This document shows, piece by piece, positions 8,977 through 17,162 of a DNA stretch of 64,000 bases. Origin of the DNA: Paenibacillus_D tarimensis_A (GTDB lineage Bacteria > Bacillota > Bacilli > Paenibacillales > Paenibacillaceae); contig CP166298.1 of NCBI GenBank assembly GCA_041281825.1, positions 5,208,001 through 5,272,000 on the forward strand, read 5' to 3'. The position numbers and the translations under genes were made by a program. The notes under the pieces were generated by a model, which worked only from the letters and a program-made list of their open reading frames with translations, had not been told where the DNA came from and did not search any database. How positions within the stretch are numbered: position 1 is the stretch's first letter; each line of letters opens with the position of its first letter.

Positions 8977-9032
8977 GCAGTAAAAGCGATGGATCGGATC
9001 CATCGCTATGATTTTGTTCTCCGTTAGCGGTA
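8977..9032 (+). repeat. Cassette-boundary element, AGCGATGG hairpin type, copy 1
   Basis: Palindrome with arms AGCGATGGATC/GATCCATCGCT (8985-9007), then a right end CTCCGTTAGCGG. The 32 bases 8977-9008 are identical to 21277-21308. The left consensus end is missing. Confidence 0.7.
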
Positions 9033-9083
9033 ACTTCTACTGTAATTGTTCAAGGATTTATGTACCAGATTAATTTAGAAACA

Positions 9084-9228
9084 TTAGCTTTTTTCTAGAT
9101 AACTGTATCTTTCAACAACCCCTAGGACGGCTCCTTGGTTTGCATAAAACTTGCAGACAGCCACGTTATTGCTTTGCGTAAACGGTTTAGTAGAATGAAG
9201 TGGCCGATTGATATCACGGCAGCCTCAA
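9084..9228 (-). pseudogene. GNAT acetyltransferase C-terminal remnant
   Basis: Open frame without a start codon that ends in a typical GNAT C-terminal motif (SNNVAVCKFYANQGAVLGVV), the acetyl-CoA-contacting helix and last strands. The upstream two thirds are missing and the frame begins in the neighbouring palindromic element. It looks like a cassette gene cut by loss or recombination at the element. Confidence 0.6.
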
Positions 9229-9262
9229 TCATATTGAGCTTCCGTCCTGCGTTAGTTGAATA
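9217..9262 (+). repeat. Cassette-boundary element
   Basis: GGCAGCC, a small hairpin CTCAAT-CAT-ATTGAG, then right end TCCTGCGTTAGTTGAAT. The gene that should follow on the right has been replaced by the T-box and glyQS unit. Confidence 0.6.
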
Positions 9263-9377
9263 ATTATTTTTTTTCAAATTGAGTTAAGTGTAAAGTCTCA
9301 CTTTTATTATTCCATTTAATAATGACCATAATTTTTTCGTCATAATTTCCAAATGAACAGGATTGATTTTTCGGCAG

Positions 9378-9640
9378 ACTTCCACTACTATAAAGATTAT
9401 CTATACTGCTGCGACGATGGATCAATAGTACCTGATCATACTCACTACAAGCGAACCGGAGATGGTGAGAGCCCGGTAAGGAGCGTCAGGGAAACGGCAA
9501 ATCCGGAGCAGATCTTCTCACACAAGCGGGCGCCGGAGTTTTCCGTCGTCAACTAGGGTGGAACCGCGGGTGCTCACGCTCTCGTCCCTAGGTATCGAGT
9601 TAATCGATGCCTGGAGACGGGAGCTTTTTATTTCTATATT
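9378..9640 (+). ncRNA. T-box leader of glycyl-tRNA synthetase
   Basis: The T-box sequence AGGGTGGAACCGCGGG is at 9555-9570, with a stem I region upstream and an attenuator hairpin downstream. Uncharged tRNA(Gly) is expected to pair its CCA end with the TGGA bulge and allow readthrough. The open frame at 9353-9556 is non-coding leader. Confidence 0.93.
9579..9637 (+). terminator. T-box attenuator terminator
   Basis: Long stem GCTCTCGTCCCTAGGTATCGA pairing with TCGATGCCTGGAGACGGGAGC, loop GTTAA-like, followed by a TTTTTATTT tract. It competes with the antiterminator formed by the T-box sequence. Confidence 0.88.
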
Positions 9641-9658
9641 GAGGGAGTCGATACGATT

Positions 9659-11047
9659 ATGAGCAGTAACAACACGATGGATAAAATTGTAGCGCTGGCC
9701 AAACATCGCGGTTTTATTTTTCCTGGGTCTGAGATTTACGGTGGTCTGGCCAATACATGGGACTATGGCCCGCTCGGCGTCGAGCTTAAGAACAATATCA
9801 AGAAGGCATGGTGGAGAAAATTCATCCAGCAGTCGCCATACAATGTCGGTCTTGACGCTGCCATCCTGATGAATCCTCAGGCTTGGGTCGCATCTGGGCA
9901 TGTCGGCAATTTTAACGATCCAATGATCGACTGCAAGCAGTGCAAAACGCGACACCGTGCTGACAAGCTGATTGAAGAGGTGCTAAACGCGAAGCAGGTC
10001 GAGCTCATTGTGGACGGCATGTCGTTCGAGCAAATGAAGGAGTTGATCGTGGAACACAACATCGTTTGCCCGGATTGCGGCAGCTCCGATTTCACTGATA
10101 TCCGCCAATTCAACCTGATGTTCAAAACGTTCCAAGGCGTAACCGACTCCAGCGCGAACCAGATCTACCTTCGCCCTGAGACGGCCCAAGGCATCTTCGT
10201 TAACTTCAAGAACGTTCAGCGCACGATGCGCAAGAAGCTGCCTTTCGGTATCGGCCAGATCGGCAAAAGCTTTCGAAACGAAATTACCCCCGGCAACTTC
10301 ACGTTCCGGACGCGCGAATTCGAGCAGATGGAGCTTGAGTTCTTCTGCAAGCCCGGCGAGGACCTGCAATGGTTCGAGTACTGGCGTAGCCTCTGCCGGG
10401 ATTGGCTCCTATCGCTCGGCATGAAGGAATCGCATATCCGGCTCCGCGACCATGCTGACGATGAACTATCTCACTATAGCAATGCAACGACTGACATTGA
10501 GTACCGGTTCCCGTTCGGCTGGGGTGAGCTATGGGGTATCGCGGATCGCACGGATTTTGATTTGAAGCAGCATATGGGGCACTCCGGCGAAGATTTCCAC
10601 TACATTGATCAGGAGACGAACGAACGGTACATCCCGTACTGCATCGAACCGTCACTGGGCGCGGACCGCGTTACGCTCGCATTCCTGATCGACGCGTATG
10701 AGGAAGAAGCGCTCGAAGGCGACGACAGTCGCGTCGTCCTGAAGCTACACCCGGCACTCGCCCCCGTTAAAGCCGCCGTGTTCCCACTGTCCAAGAAGCT
10801 GGCTGAAGGCGCGCAGCGAATATTTGCCGGCCTCTCTGCGGAATTCACGATGGATTACGATGATGCCGGCTCGATTGGTAAACGGTATCGTAGACATGAC
10901 GAGATCGGCACCCCATTCTGCATCACGTATGATTTCGATTCCGAGACCGATCAAGCGGTGACGGTCAGAGACCGTGACACGATGAGCCAGGTTCGGATTC
11001 CGATTAGCGAGCTGCAGGCGTACATTGCTGAACGGATCAAATTTTAA
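9659..11047 (+). CDS. glyQS: Glycyl-tRNA synthetase, single-chain (alpha2) class II
   Basis: Charges tRNA(Gly) with glycine. The 462 residues match the homodimeric bacterial/eukaryotic-type GlyRS. Class II landmarks are visible: GFIFPGSEIYGGLANTWDYG (about 19-38), motif 2 in FRNEITPGNFTFRTREFEQME (near 205-225) and motif 3 in EPSLGADRVTLAFL (near 330). The C-terminal anticodon-binding domain follows (SIGKRYRRHDEIGTP). A CPDCG pair with CKQC suggests a zinc site in the insertion. It is regulated by the T-box leader. It is oddly placed on the plus strand between palindromic elements of a minus-strand gene array, so it may be an inserted or duplicated copy. Confidence 0.95.
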   Translation: MSSNNTMDKIVALAKHRGFIFPGSEIYGGLANTWDYGPLGVELKNNIKKAWWRKFIQQSPYNVGLDAAILMNPQAWVASGHVGNFNDPMIDCKQCKTRHRADKLIEEVLNAKQVELIVDGMSFEQMKELIVEHNIVCPDCGSSDFTDIRQFNLMFKTFQGVTDSSANQIYLRPETAQGIFVNFKNVQRTMRKKLPFGIGQIGKSFRNEITPGNFTFRTREFEQMELEFFCKPGEDLQWFEYWRSLCRDWLLSLGMKESHIRLRDHADDELSHYSNATTDIEYRFPFGWGELWGIADRTDFDLKQHMGHSGEDFHYIDQETNERYIPYCIEPSLGADRVTLAFLIDAYEEEALEGDDSRVVLKLHPALAPVKAAVFPLSKKLAEGAQRIFAGLSAEFTMDYDDAGSIGKRYRRHDEIGTPFCITYDFDSETDQAVTVRDRDTMSQVRIPISELQAYIAERIKF

Positions 11048-11088
11048 TCGGTGTTCTTGGAAATCATTAGACTGACTCGAGTATAGAA

Positions 11089-11167
11089 ACAGCGGCTGGC
11101 GGGACAGGAAAATATAGTCCTTGACTGCCGCTGTAAGATTAAACTAACGTCACCCGTTAGTTGAACG
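11089..11167 (+). repeat. Cassette-boundary element
   Basis: Stem ACAGCGGC/GCCGCTGT (11089-11134) and right end AACTAACGTCACCCGTTAGTT, itself an 8 bp inverted repeat (11142-11162). It precedes the stop codon of the lipoprotein gene. Confidence 0.7.
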
Positions 11168-11220
11168 GACTGCGGATCGTGATCTTATGGCATCCTGCAA
11201 AAGCGGTTAAAATCATTAAA

Positions 11221-11568
11221 TTATTCTGCAATCAAATTTTGAATTTCTTTGTAGTCATCTTCAGTTATTAATCCTTCATAACTTATAAAATTTAATGTGA
11301 ATTGCTGACCGTCATATTCATACTCAAGAATATACAATCCAGAGCCTATATCTTTGCCCTGACCTAAAATCTCTACTACTTCTTCATAAGTCAATTTGGG
11401 CGTGACTTTCTTTAATTGTTCTTTTCTGACGGTCTTTATTTCAGTTCCAACAATTATTTTCTCAAATGATTCTGTTGGATTTTGCTGCGTACTGGTTTCA
11501 GAAATTTGACAACCAACAATTAAAAACATGAGAAAAAGCAGGAACAGAGTTGTCAGAAAAATTCTCAT
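11221..11568 (-). CDS. Small lipoprotein, BamE/BLIP-like fold suspected
   Basis: 115 residues. A lipoprotein signal peptide ends in LIVGC (Cys 20), so it should be lipid-anchored outside the membrane. The mature part contains LTYEEVVEILGQG and a following strand pair (ILEYEYDGQQFTLNF), the pattern of the small two-helix/sheet domain found in SmpA/BamE-like and beta-lactamase-inhibitor-like lipoproteins. The role is unknown. It sits as a single-gene unit between two palindromic elements. Confidence 0.7.
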   Translation of the reverse strand: MRIFLTTLFLLFLMFLIVGCQISETSTQQNPTESFEKIIVGTEIKTVRKEQLKKVTPKLTYEEVVEILGQGKDIGSGLYILEYEYDGQQFTLNFISYEGLITEDDYKEIQNLIAE

Positions 11569-11643
11569 AAATACCCCCTAATTAAAGCTCTCTGTTACAG
11601 ATTATATCAAAAATAAGGTTTTGTCATTTGGAAACATTATCCA

Positions 11644-11721
11644 TTAATATGCAGAAAATTCGGTTTCGAATAAATATAGCAAATCCCCGAATTTCAAGCC
11701 TTCAACTGCCGCTTGCTCCAT
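11644..11721 (-). other. Possible 25-codon remnant in the gap 11569-11966
   Basis: An ATG immediately after the left end of the next element opens a 25-codon frame (MEQAAVEGLKFGDLLYLFE...). It has no good ribosome site and no recognisable family. It may be the stub of a lost cassette gene or chance. Confidence 0.2.
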
Positions 11722-11725
11722 TAAA

Positions 11726-11940
11726 CTGCCCGTTATCTCAATCAGATGACCGTTCATTACTTTATGGTAAAATAAAACTAAGATAAATCAAGGGAAAATA
11801 TTCACCTACAACTATAGTGTACCGAGGTATGTGAGCACATCGATGTTATAGGTGATCCTACGACGAAAAAAGCCAGGCTGCTCCCTTCATCATGAAGGTT
11901 CAGACTGGCTTTATTGCTGAACTATCGTCACCCGTCGCAC
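11726..11940 (+). repeat. Cassette-boundary element(s)
   Basis: Left end CTGCCCGTTA (11726-11735). About 130 bases further lies a stem AAAGCCAG/CTGGCTTT (11869-11912) with an inner CCTTC/GAAGG hairpin, then the right end GAACTATCGTCACCCGTCGC. The wide gap suggests two fused elements with the intervening gene lost. Confidence 0.6.
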
Positions 11941-11966
11941 AATTTTACTGATAAACCAATACTCTT

Positions 11967-12734
11967 TTATTTCTTGAAATAGGTAGCCATGTTATTAAAA
12001 CCATAAAGGCTGTTAGTGGAAAAAGTAATCGATTGTTCACTTGTGTTTAATAAAAATTGTTCATTCCAATACTCAATCATTGGAGTCGATAATTCAGCTA
12101 GTTCTTTATTCGCAAAATATCCCAAAGAAACATGTGGTGAATAGGAAAGTGAACATGTTTCTAATCCAAATCTTTCTTTGTAATTTTTAATGAGACTTAC
12201 CCTTTGTTTTTCTATCTTTTGCAAACTGATTTCAGAATAAGTATTGGAAGGTTTCAAGCGAGCCACAAGAACAGAATTATCCCATTTCGTTAGTTTATCA
12301 AACTGGAACTCAATAGGCTCTTCCATACTGATAGTTAGCTGTTGACCGCCAACCTCAAAAAATTCACTCATTTTAACTAATGAGCAAGGTAAATCCTGAA
12401 GTAAGTCCTCAGCATCGAATCTATATTTACGCGATACATTTTGAACATTAATGTCATTAATACCATCCCAAAGTGTCACATGATATGAATGAAATGGTAG
12501 AGGACAAAATAAATATGTTGTTGAAATTTCTGGGAACGAAGAAAGAGTATGCTTAAGCGTTTTATACAATTCTAATTCATGAGATGCTATATCACAACTT
12601 AACATCTTTAGATTTTCATTTTCATCCAAAGGAATGAAGCGGTCTGCTGGATTATCAAATAAAATAGAAAAACCTTTAAATTGGGAAAATTGAGGTGTAA
12701 ACCCAGAAACTTTAGGATTGGTAATAAGAAACAT
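11967..12734 (-). CDS. 2H phosphoesterase-fold protein (DUF1868/LigT-like)
   Basis: 255 residues with two H-x-T/S motifs: YHVTLWDG near residue 84 and SPHVSLGYF near residue 205. This spacing is that of the 2H phosphodiesterase superfamily (LigT, 2'-5' RNA ligase, cyclic phosphodiesterases), which act on 2',3'-cyclic nucleotides or RNA ends. The substrate is unknown. It is a single-gene unit: its stop lies 26 bases from one element and its start is followed by another. Confidence 0.72.
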   Translation of the reverse strand: MFLITNPKVSGFTPQFSQFKGFSILFDNPADRFIPLDENENLKMLSCDIASHELELYKTLKHTLSSFPEISTTYLFCPLPFHSYHVTLWDGINDINVQNVSRKYRFDAEDLLQDLPCSLVKMSEFFEVGGQQLTISMEEPIEFQFDKLTKWDNSVLVARLKPSNTYSEISLQKIEKQRVSLIKNYKERFGLETCSLSYSPHVSLGYFANKELAELSTPMIEYWNEQFLLNTSEQSITFSTNSLYGFNNMATYFKK

Positions 12735-12842
12735 AAATATCCTCCCATATTAAATAAGGATATATAAATATATAACCACAAATGTCTTGCTATATCCAAA
12801 TTCGATGAAGCCCCGCTGTTTTAAGTAGCCATAATTCCGTAA

Positions 12843-12950
12843 AATGCGCGTTATTTCCATGAAAAAAGCAGACTTCCGCTCCTGCCAGGCAAAAAAAAAC
12901 GGCTGCCGATGCAACCAGCTTATTCAGCTATCGTCCACGTTAGCTGAACG
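12843..12950 (+). repeat. Cassette-boundary element
   Basis: Left end ATGCGCGTTATTTCCATGAA, an imperfect GC-rich core, and a well conserved right end TCAGCTATCGTCCACGTTAGC (12923 onward). Confidence 0.6.
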
Positions 12951-12967
12951 TATATTGATTGAATTCG

Positions 12968-13432
12968 TTATGACACAATGGATAATTCCATAAATATTTC
13001 AGCAATATCATTATCATTGTATTTTGGTATCTCATAAAAGCCAAAACTTCGAAACACTGACATCGCTTTATAAGATTGTTTCTCAGTGTCCAACCTCAGC
13101 TTTATTAATCCAGCTTGTCTTGCAAATTCTATTATTTGGCTCATCATGCTTTTGCCGTAACCCTTATCTTGATGTTCAGGTAAGACGAAGAACCTCTTTA
13201 TTTCACCAATTCTGTTTTCAGAATCAATACCCTTTAAACCAATAGTCCCAATAACGCTCTGTTCTTCCTTCAATAACCAGAATCCGCCTCCCGTCTCAAA
13301 ATATAGCAGTTCAATACTTCTAATATCTGAATGCGACCCTTCAGGATCAAAGACATATCCTCTGGAAACATACATAGTTTTCATAAACTCTTCCAATTGA
13401 TCCTGGTCTGATCTAATGTATTTCTGCAGCAA
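12968..13432 (-). CDS. GNAT family N-acetyltransferase
   Basis: 154 residues, a complete GNAT domain. The acetyl-CoA pyrophosphate loop is in RFFVLPEHQDKGYGKSMM (about 82-99, Q/R-x-x-G-x-G/A variant QDKGYG), and the C-terminal SVFRSFGFYEIPKY motif is present. It acetylates an unknown small molecule or protein. A single-gene unit between two palindromic elements. Confidence 0.85.
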   Translation of the reverse strand: MLQKYIRSDQDQLEEFMKTMYVSRGYVFDPEGSHSDIRSIELLYFETGGGFWLLKEEQSVIGTIGLKGIDSENRIGEIKRFFVLPEHQDKGYGKSMMSQIIEFARQAGLIKLRLDTEKQSYKAMSVFRSFGFYEIPKYNDNDIAEIFMELSIVS

Positions 13433-13466
13433 TAAGCATTCCCCTCTCTCGTGGATAGAACTTTTT

Positions 13467-13493
13467 TACTCTCGTTTCCCGTTAGCTTAGCCT
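13467..13493 (+). repeat. Cassette-boundary element, right end only
   Basis: ACTCTCGTTTCCCGTTAGCTT matches the right-end consensus. The core and left end are not evident between it and the GNAT start at 13432. Confidence 0.55.
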
Positions 13494-13551
13494 AATAAAT
13501 GAAAGTAAGAAAGAATTCCCCCAATTATTGTAATAAAAGTACCTGTGATAA

Positions 13552-13761
13552 TTAAAAAGAAATTTCCTTACGATAGTCGTTCTTAGATATGAAAATTGAT
13601 TTTACCAACCTCATTCCAACTGCATTTCCCCAGACCCCAACAACAACAAGCCTGATGCCAAAGACTATTAGTCGAGAAGATGTTATCTCCAAAATCAATG
13701 GGGCGACATATCTGTAATGAAAATATGAACTGCCAATTAGCGTAATAAAGCTGCCGATCAT
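13552..13761 (-). CDS. Small hydrophobic protein or remnant
   Basis: A 69-codon frame with two hydrophobic stretches (IGSFITLIGSSYFHYRYVAP and RLIVFGIRLVVVGVWGNAVG). The apparent ATG lies inside the palindromic core of the neighbouring element, so the first 15 or so codons are translated repeat. It may be the C-terminal part of a small membrane protein whose start was lost. The family was not recognised. Confidence 0.35.
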   Translation of the reverse strand: MIGSFITLIGSSYFHYRYVAPLILEITSSRLIVFGIRLVVVGVWGNAVGMRLVKSIFISKNDYRKEISF

Positions 13762-13812
13762 TCTCGCGGCAGCTTCGTGGTGTAGGGATTTGGGCTATCG
13801 TTTCCCTTTGAA
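13737..13812 (+). repeat. Cassette-boundary element
   Basis: Perfect stem AAGCTGCCG/CGGCAGCTT (13748-13775) followed by TCGTGGTGTA and a right end GGCTATCGTTTCCCTTTGAAT. The TCGTGGTGTA segment recurs in the element at 18611-18666. Confidence 0.65.
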
Positions 13813-13847
13813 TAAAATGTTCCAACGGATACAGTAGCTAACTGGAC

Positions 13848-14170
13848 TTATTTAAACTTTTCAAATCCATAATCCCGTTCGACCTTACAAATTCTTGATT
13901 TATAAGTGAGGTACCAATCAGAAATACCCTTACGCTGGGCAATTAAATGTCTTGTTTCCATTTTTGTATAGCTTCGAGCGACTCCCAATAAGATACAGTA
14001 ATACCTATACCTTGTCTTGAACTCTCTACTCCTATAAATCCGGGTTGGACGGACGCAAGTCTTTCCATTTCATCTGCCATTTCCGCATATCCGTTATCCC
14101 CGTCTGTTCGTTCAGATGTAAAAATCACTGCATAATAAGGTGGTTCTGGGGTTTTGGCAATCCCACTCAT
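13848..14170 (-). pseudogene. Antibiotic biosynthesis monooxygenase (ABM, YqjZ-like), frameshifted
   Basis: The first frame (from ATG 14170) encodes the ABM ferredoxin-like core and stops prematurely after SYWESLEAIQKWKQDI. An adjacent frame continues as HLIAQRKGISDWYLTY and ends ERDYGFEKFK at 13848, exactly what the family carries after WKQ. A small deletion of about 2-3 codons plus a frameshift near 13940 explains it. The intact enzyme would be about 105 residues. A single-gene unit between two elements. Confidence 0.75.
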
Positions 14171-14256
14171 ATCGGCACCTCCGTTGTTAGCTGTTTACTA
14201 TTACAATATCTACATTACTGCATGATGTGCCCGTATGTATAGCTTATTAAAATTAA

Positions 14257-14340
14257 CCTGCCAGTTACTTCAATGACCAGGAGCAGTTCGCCGCGGCGCC
14301 TGCTCCAATTTCACTATCGTTATCCGTTAGATCAATCAAC
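14257..14340 (+). repeat. Cassette-boundary element, GGAGCAG hairpin type, copy 1
   Basis: Left end CTGCCAGTTACTTCAATGA, GC-rich hairpin with arms GGAGCAG/CTGCTCC (14280-14306), right end ACTATCGTTATCCGTTAGATC. The core is nearly identical to 18237-18263 and 21739-21765. Confidence 0.75.
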
Positions 14341-14848
14341 TATATTTTCTACACTCCTGATCCAACCGTTTACACAATGTCATCAAGCTTTCGGCCACAG
14401 TTTGGTGAGCTGTATCGATGACGATGTGATCTCGGTCCCAAACATCGTACTGTCGGTTCCTAACCTGCTCCCACGTGGGCAGAACAAAGTCGGGAATATC
14501 GGCTTCACGCGTTTCAATGCGATGCCTATGTTCACGTTCGTCAGAGCAGACCACTTCGATTTCCACAAACGGGGTTTCAAGAGATTCAGCCACGTTACGC
14601 CAAGCTTGGCGAGTTACTTGGATGGGATTGACCGTATCTGCTATCACGTCGAGACCCAACCGGAGATTCTGCGAAGCAATCGCATAACACACGATGTAAC
14701 CCGCAGGTCCATCTACCCACGTGCCAGCATCCCGCATAGCTTGCTCCACGACATCGACCCGGAGATACGTTGCCTGTAACTCTCTAGCCATAGCTGATGA
14801 TAACGTGGACTTCCCGGTGCCTGGCAACCCGCTAAATATATAGAGCAT
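14336..14848 (-). CDS. AAA/NMP-kinase-like P-loop kinase
   Basis: 170 residues. Walker A is near the N-terminus (FSGLPGTGKSTL, residues 5-16), followed by LRVDVVEQAMRDAG and VIADTVNP, the layout of small P-loop kinases that phosphorylate antibiotics, gluconate or nucleotides. I chose ATG 14848 because AAGGAGG lies 8 bases upstream; the open frame extends 31 codons further only because it reads through the neighbouring palindromic element. The stop codon lies within the next element. The substrate is unknown. Confidence 0.8.
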   Translation of the reverse strand: MLYIFSGLPGTGKSTLSSAMARELQATYLRVDVVEQAMRDAGTWVDGPAGYIVCYAIASQNLRLGLDVIADTVNPIQVTRQAWRNVAESLETPFVEIEVVCSDEREHRHRIETREADIPDFVLPTWEQVRNRQYDVWDRDHIVIDTAHQTVAESLMTLCKRLDQECRKYS

Positions 14849-14882
14849 TAAACTCGCCTCCTTCACAAATAATAATGCATAA

Positions 14883-14972
14883 TTGCCCGTTAGAGCGTAA
14901 AAACGGCAGTCGATCTTTATGGCCGGCTGCCGTCGTGTCATGGTTGAACTATCGTATCCGTTAGCTTAACGA
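14883..14972 (+). repeat. Cassette-boundary element
   Basis: Both ends well kept: left TTGCCCGTTAGAGCG, core stem ACGGCAG/CTGCCGT (14903-14933), right TTGAACTATCGTATCCGTTAGC. It is among the best-conserved examples. Confidence 0.75.
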
Positions 14973-15095
14973 ATTCCCATCACTATCTATCAGACTTATT
15001 CCAGAAGATACTTCTCCTATTTGCTCTGTATATTCGCCCGAATGGTCACATACAAATTCCTTAAAAAAGTAAGTTATCACTTCATTATAAACGGT
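14961..15095 (-). pseudogene. C-terminal coding remnant
   Basis: A frame of about 44 codons without a start (YFFKEFVCDHSGEYTEQIGE ... LIDSDGNSLS) whose stop TAA is supplied by the GTTAGC of the element. It is probably the stub of a cassette gene. Family not recognised. Confidence 0.35.
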
Positions 15096-15148
15096 TAACT
15101 AATTCCAAATTTTTATATTTTGACGACATGCTCAACGCCGCGAAAAAA

Positions 15149-15772
15149 TCAAAAAATAAGTTTATTTTCTGTTCCTGAAAGCAGCCTTTGTATATTTTCC
15201 TTATGCCTGAAAATAACCATAAACGCCATTAGGCACGCAAATATATAAAAATATAAGGTATTCCCAAAGACAGGAATAAATGAAATAGCCGCAAAAAGCA
15301 TTGTAGCACATATTGTGCCTAAAGAAACATAACGGGTCAAAGCTACTATTATCACAAAAAAGCCAAGGCATAAAAGGGCCATAACCCAGTCAGCAATAAA
15401 CAGCACAGCCACTGCTGTAAGTGCCCCCTTGCCCCCTTTAAACCCAAAATATACCGGCCAGTTATGCCCTATAACCGCTCCTGCGCCTGCCGCTAAAAGG
15501 CTTACGCAGTCTTTAGCCTCTCCCGAATAAAAGTAAACGCCATGGAACAAGCCTATTAAACAGGCAATTATCCCTTTTAAAATATCTCCCGCAAGAACAA
15601 ACACCGCAGCAGATTTCCCAAGTACCCTCAGAGTATTGGTAAGCCCGGCGCTTTTGCTTCCATGGCTTCTTATGTCCTTGCCGTATATTTTCCCTACAAT
15701 CACCGCTGTATTAAGGCTGCCTAAAAGGTAGCCCAAAGCTAAGGCCGCAAAAAGCTTTAAAATATCAATCAT
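15149..15772 (-). CDS. plsY: Glycerol-3-phosphate acyltransferase PlsY-like membrane protein
   Basis: Transfers acyl groups from acyl-phosphate to glycerol 3-phosphate at the inner membrane, the first step of phospholipid synthesis. About 207 residues, five to six hydrophobic segments, and the three PlsY loops: GSLNTAVIVGKIYGKDIR (motif 1), GHNWPVYFGFKGGKG (motif 2, residues near 108-122) and RHKENIQRLLSGTE (motif 3). The start is ATG 15772, preceded by GGGAG. Base composition is more AT-rich than the flanking core genes. Possibly a second copy brought in with the array. Confidence 0.88.
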   Translation of the reverse strand: MIDILKLFAALALGYLLGSLNTAVIVGKIYGKDIRSHGSKSAGLTNTLRVLGKSAAVFVLAGDILKGIIACLIGLFHGVYFYSGEAKDCVSLLAAGAGAVIGHNWPVYFGFKGGKGALTAVAVLFIADWVMALLCLGFFVIIVALTRYVSLGTICATMLFAAISFIPVFGNTLYFYIFACLMAFMVIFRHKENIQRLLSGTENKLIF

Positions 15773-15869
15773 CACTCTTCTCCCTTGGAATTATTCTAAT
15801 TTTCTTTTATTTCTCCATCAATACAGGGTTCATCCGTCACATTTAAAGTGTACCACGTTATGGAAGTAT

Positions 15870-15958
15870 ACTGCCCGTTAACGCAGCGGAGGTCGCCGAT
15901 CAAATCGGCAACCTCCAGGGATTTTTTCGTTGAGCTCTCGTACTCCGTTACTTCAATA
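15870..15958 (+). repeat. Cassette-boundary element
   Basis: Left CTGCCCGTTAACGC, core with GGAGGT/ACCTCC and GCCGAT/ATCGGC arms (15888-15916), right GAGCTCTCGTACTCCGTTAC. A 65-codon frame (15796-15993) crosses it but is not credible as a gene. Confidence 0.75.
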
Positions 15959-15985
15959 AAATCCAATGCTTCAATTAATATAACT

Positions 15986-16336
15986 TTAAGCAAAGTCTAA
16001 ATATGATTTAATCGGCACTTCATATAGATACCTTATATTTATAATTGTTAGTACAACTATTATTAATAATAAAAATAAGAAGATACATTTCAACCACTTA
16101 CCAAATCTATTCCATTTTTTCACCGTAATGATTAACGTGCATAAACCGCATAATAACGCAAAAATCTCTATAATCCAATATATTATAAAATTTTTTTGAG
16201 TCAAATAATAGTAACTACAATCTTGGAAACATACTAACCCAAGAGCTATAAATTTAATTAAGATATATACTGATAGTATCAATGAAATGAAAATTGACAT
16301 TACTGCGAAACTTTTGAAATTAATGGATTTGTGCAT
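15986..16336 (-). CDS. Small membrane protein, three to four helices
   Basis: 116 residues, strongly hydrophobic with segments around 12-35, 50-72 and 84-103 separated by short charged loops (KKWNRFGKWLK). Start ATG 16336 has AAGGAGG upstream. No family recognised. Low GC, as in other cassette cargo. Single-gene unit. Confidence 0.6.
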   Translation of the reverse strand: MHKSINFKSFAVMSIFISLILSVYILIKFIALGLVCFQDCSYYYLTQKNFIIYWIIEIFALLCGLCTLIITVKKWNRFGKWLKCIFLFLLLIIVVLTIINIRYLYEVPIKSYLDFA

Positions 16337-16352
16337 TTATCCTCCTTCTTAG

Positions 16353-16414
16353 AGGGAGATTGACTCCGCGTGACAACCTTCAGGTCTTGAAATATTGTTA
16401 CCCTTTAGTTTAAT
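16353..16414 (+). repeat. Degenerate cassette-boundary element
   Basis: Right end GAAATATTGTTACCCTTTAG TTTAAT matches the consensus with substitutions. The core is hardly palindromic. The HAD gene stop lies within it. Confidence 0.45.
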
Positions 16415-17067
16415 AATAATGTGACTATCTGACTTGGTGAATCGCATAAGTATGTTGGATTTAATGGAAATAGCCTTTCTTTCTTGCCTTCACCCCATAG
16501 AGCGGCAATGCTAGTCATATTTGCAGCGTGGGTTGCCTGTATATCAGTCGGTTGGTCGCCAACATAAAAACAATCACTTGGTTTCAAATTAAGTTTTTCT
16601 GCCAGCTGTAGTAAAGGAATTGGACTTGGTTTAAAATCAAGGCAATCTTCTTTAGCCAAAATTACCTCAAAGAAAGACATTAGTCCGGTATTTTGTAATT
16701 CTTTTTCTGCATTTTGCTTTAATTTCGCCGTAACAATACCCAATTTAAATCCATTTCCTTTAAGACTCTGAAGCATTTCACGAATACCACTATATTCTTT
16801 AATATTATGATTGTATTTTTTATAGTATCCCAATGTCTCCTCTATGATTCTTTCGGTTTCTAACAATGATAAGAAAGGAAAGAGCTCTTTTAAAGCCTTA
16901 AATGGTTTTCCAAGTAAGTATTGTTTTTCGTGTTCATCCAAGTCTCGATTCAAAATTTTTCGAATCCCATAATTATACGCTTCCGTTCCAAGCCCTTCGC
17001 TGTTTATTAAGGTCCCATCCAAGTCAAATAAAACACCGGTATAGCTTCTCATCTCGCTCATCTCCAT
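16405..17067 (-). CDS. HAD superfamily phosphatase
   Basis: 220 residues. HAD motif I FDLDGTL (residues 14-20, nucleophile Asp), motif II near VTAK (about 113), motif III Lys in KPSP, and motif IV FYVGDQPTDIQATHAA (about 170-185). A helical cap sits between motifs I and II, as in phosphoglycolate phosphatase and PpaX-type enzymes. It hydrolyses a small phosphorylated metabolite; substrate unknown. Its TAA stop is inside the neighbouring element. Confidence 0.85.
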   Translation of the reverse strand: MEMSEMRSYTGVLFDLDGTLINSEGLGTEAYNYGIRKILNRDLDEHEKQYLLGKPFKALKELFPFLSLLETERIIEETLGYYKKYNHNIKEYSGIREMLQSLKGNGFKLGIVTAKLKQNAEKELQNTGLMSFFEVILAKEDCLDFKPSPIPLLQLAEKLNLKPSDCFYVGDQPTDIQATHAANMTSIAALWGEGKKERLFPLNPTYLCDSPSQIVTLLLN

Positions 17068-17162
17068 TTCTCATCATAACTCCGCTCTGCTATTTCCAAT
17101 GATATCCTTTATTCTAAACAACCACAATATCTGTTTATTAAACTGCCATTGGTTGCGCAAAT

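Noticed and set aside
9353..9556. 67-codon ORF upstream of glyQS
   Set aside because: It lies wholly in the T-box leader and ends inside the T-box sequence.
14849..14941. 31-codon N-terminal extension of the P-loop kinase
   Set aside because: These codons are translated boundary-element sequence; the AAGGAGG site marks ATG 14848.
15796..15993. 65-codon ORF
   Set aside because: It reads through a complete palindromic element and has no ribosome site.
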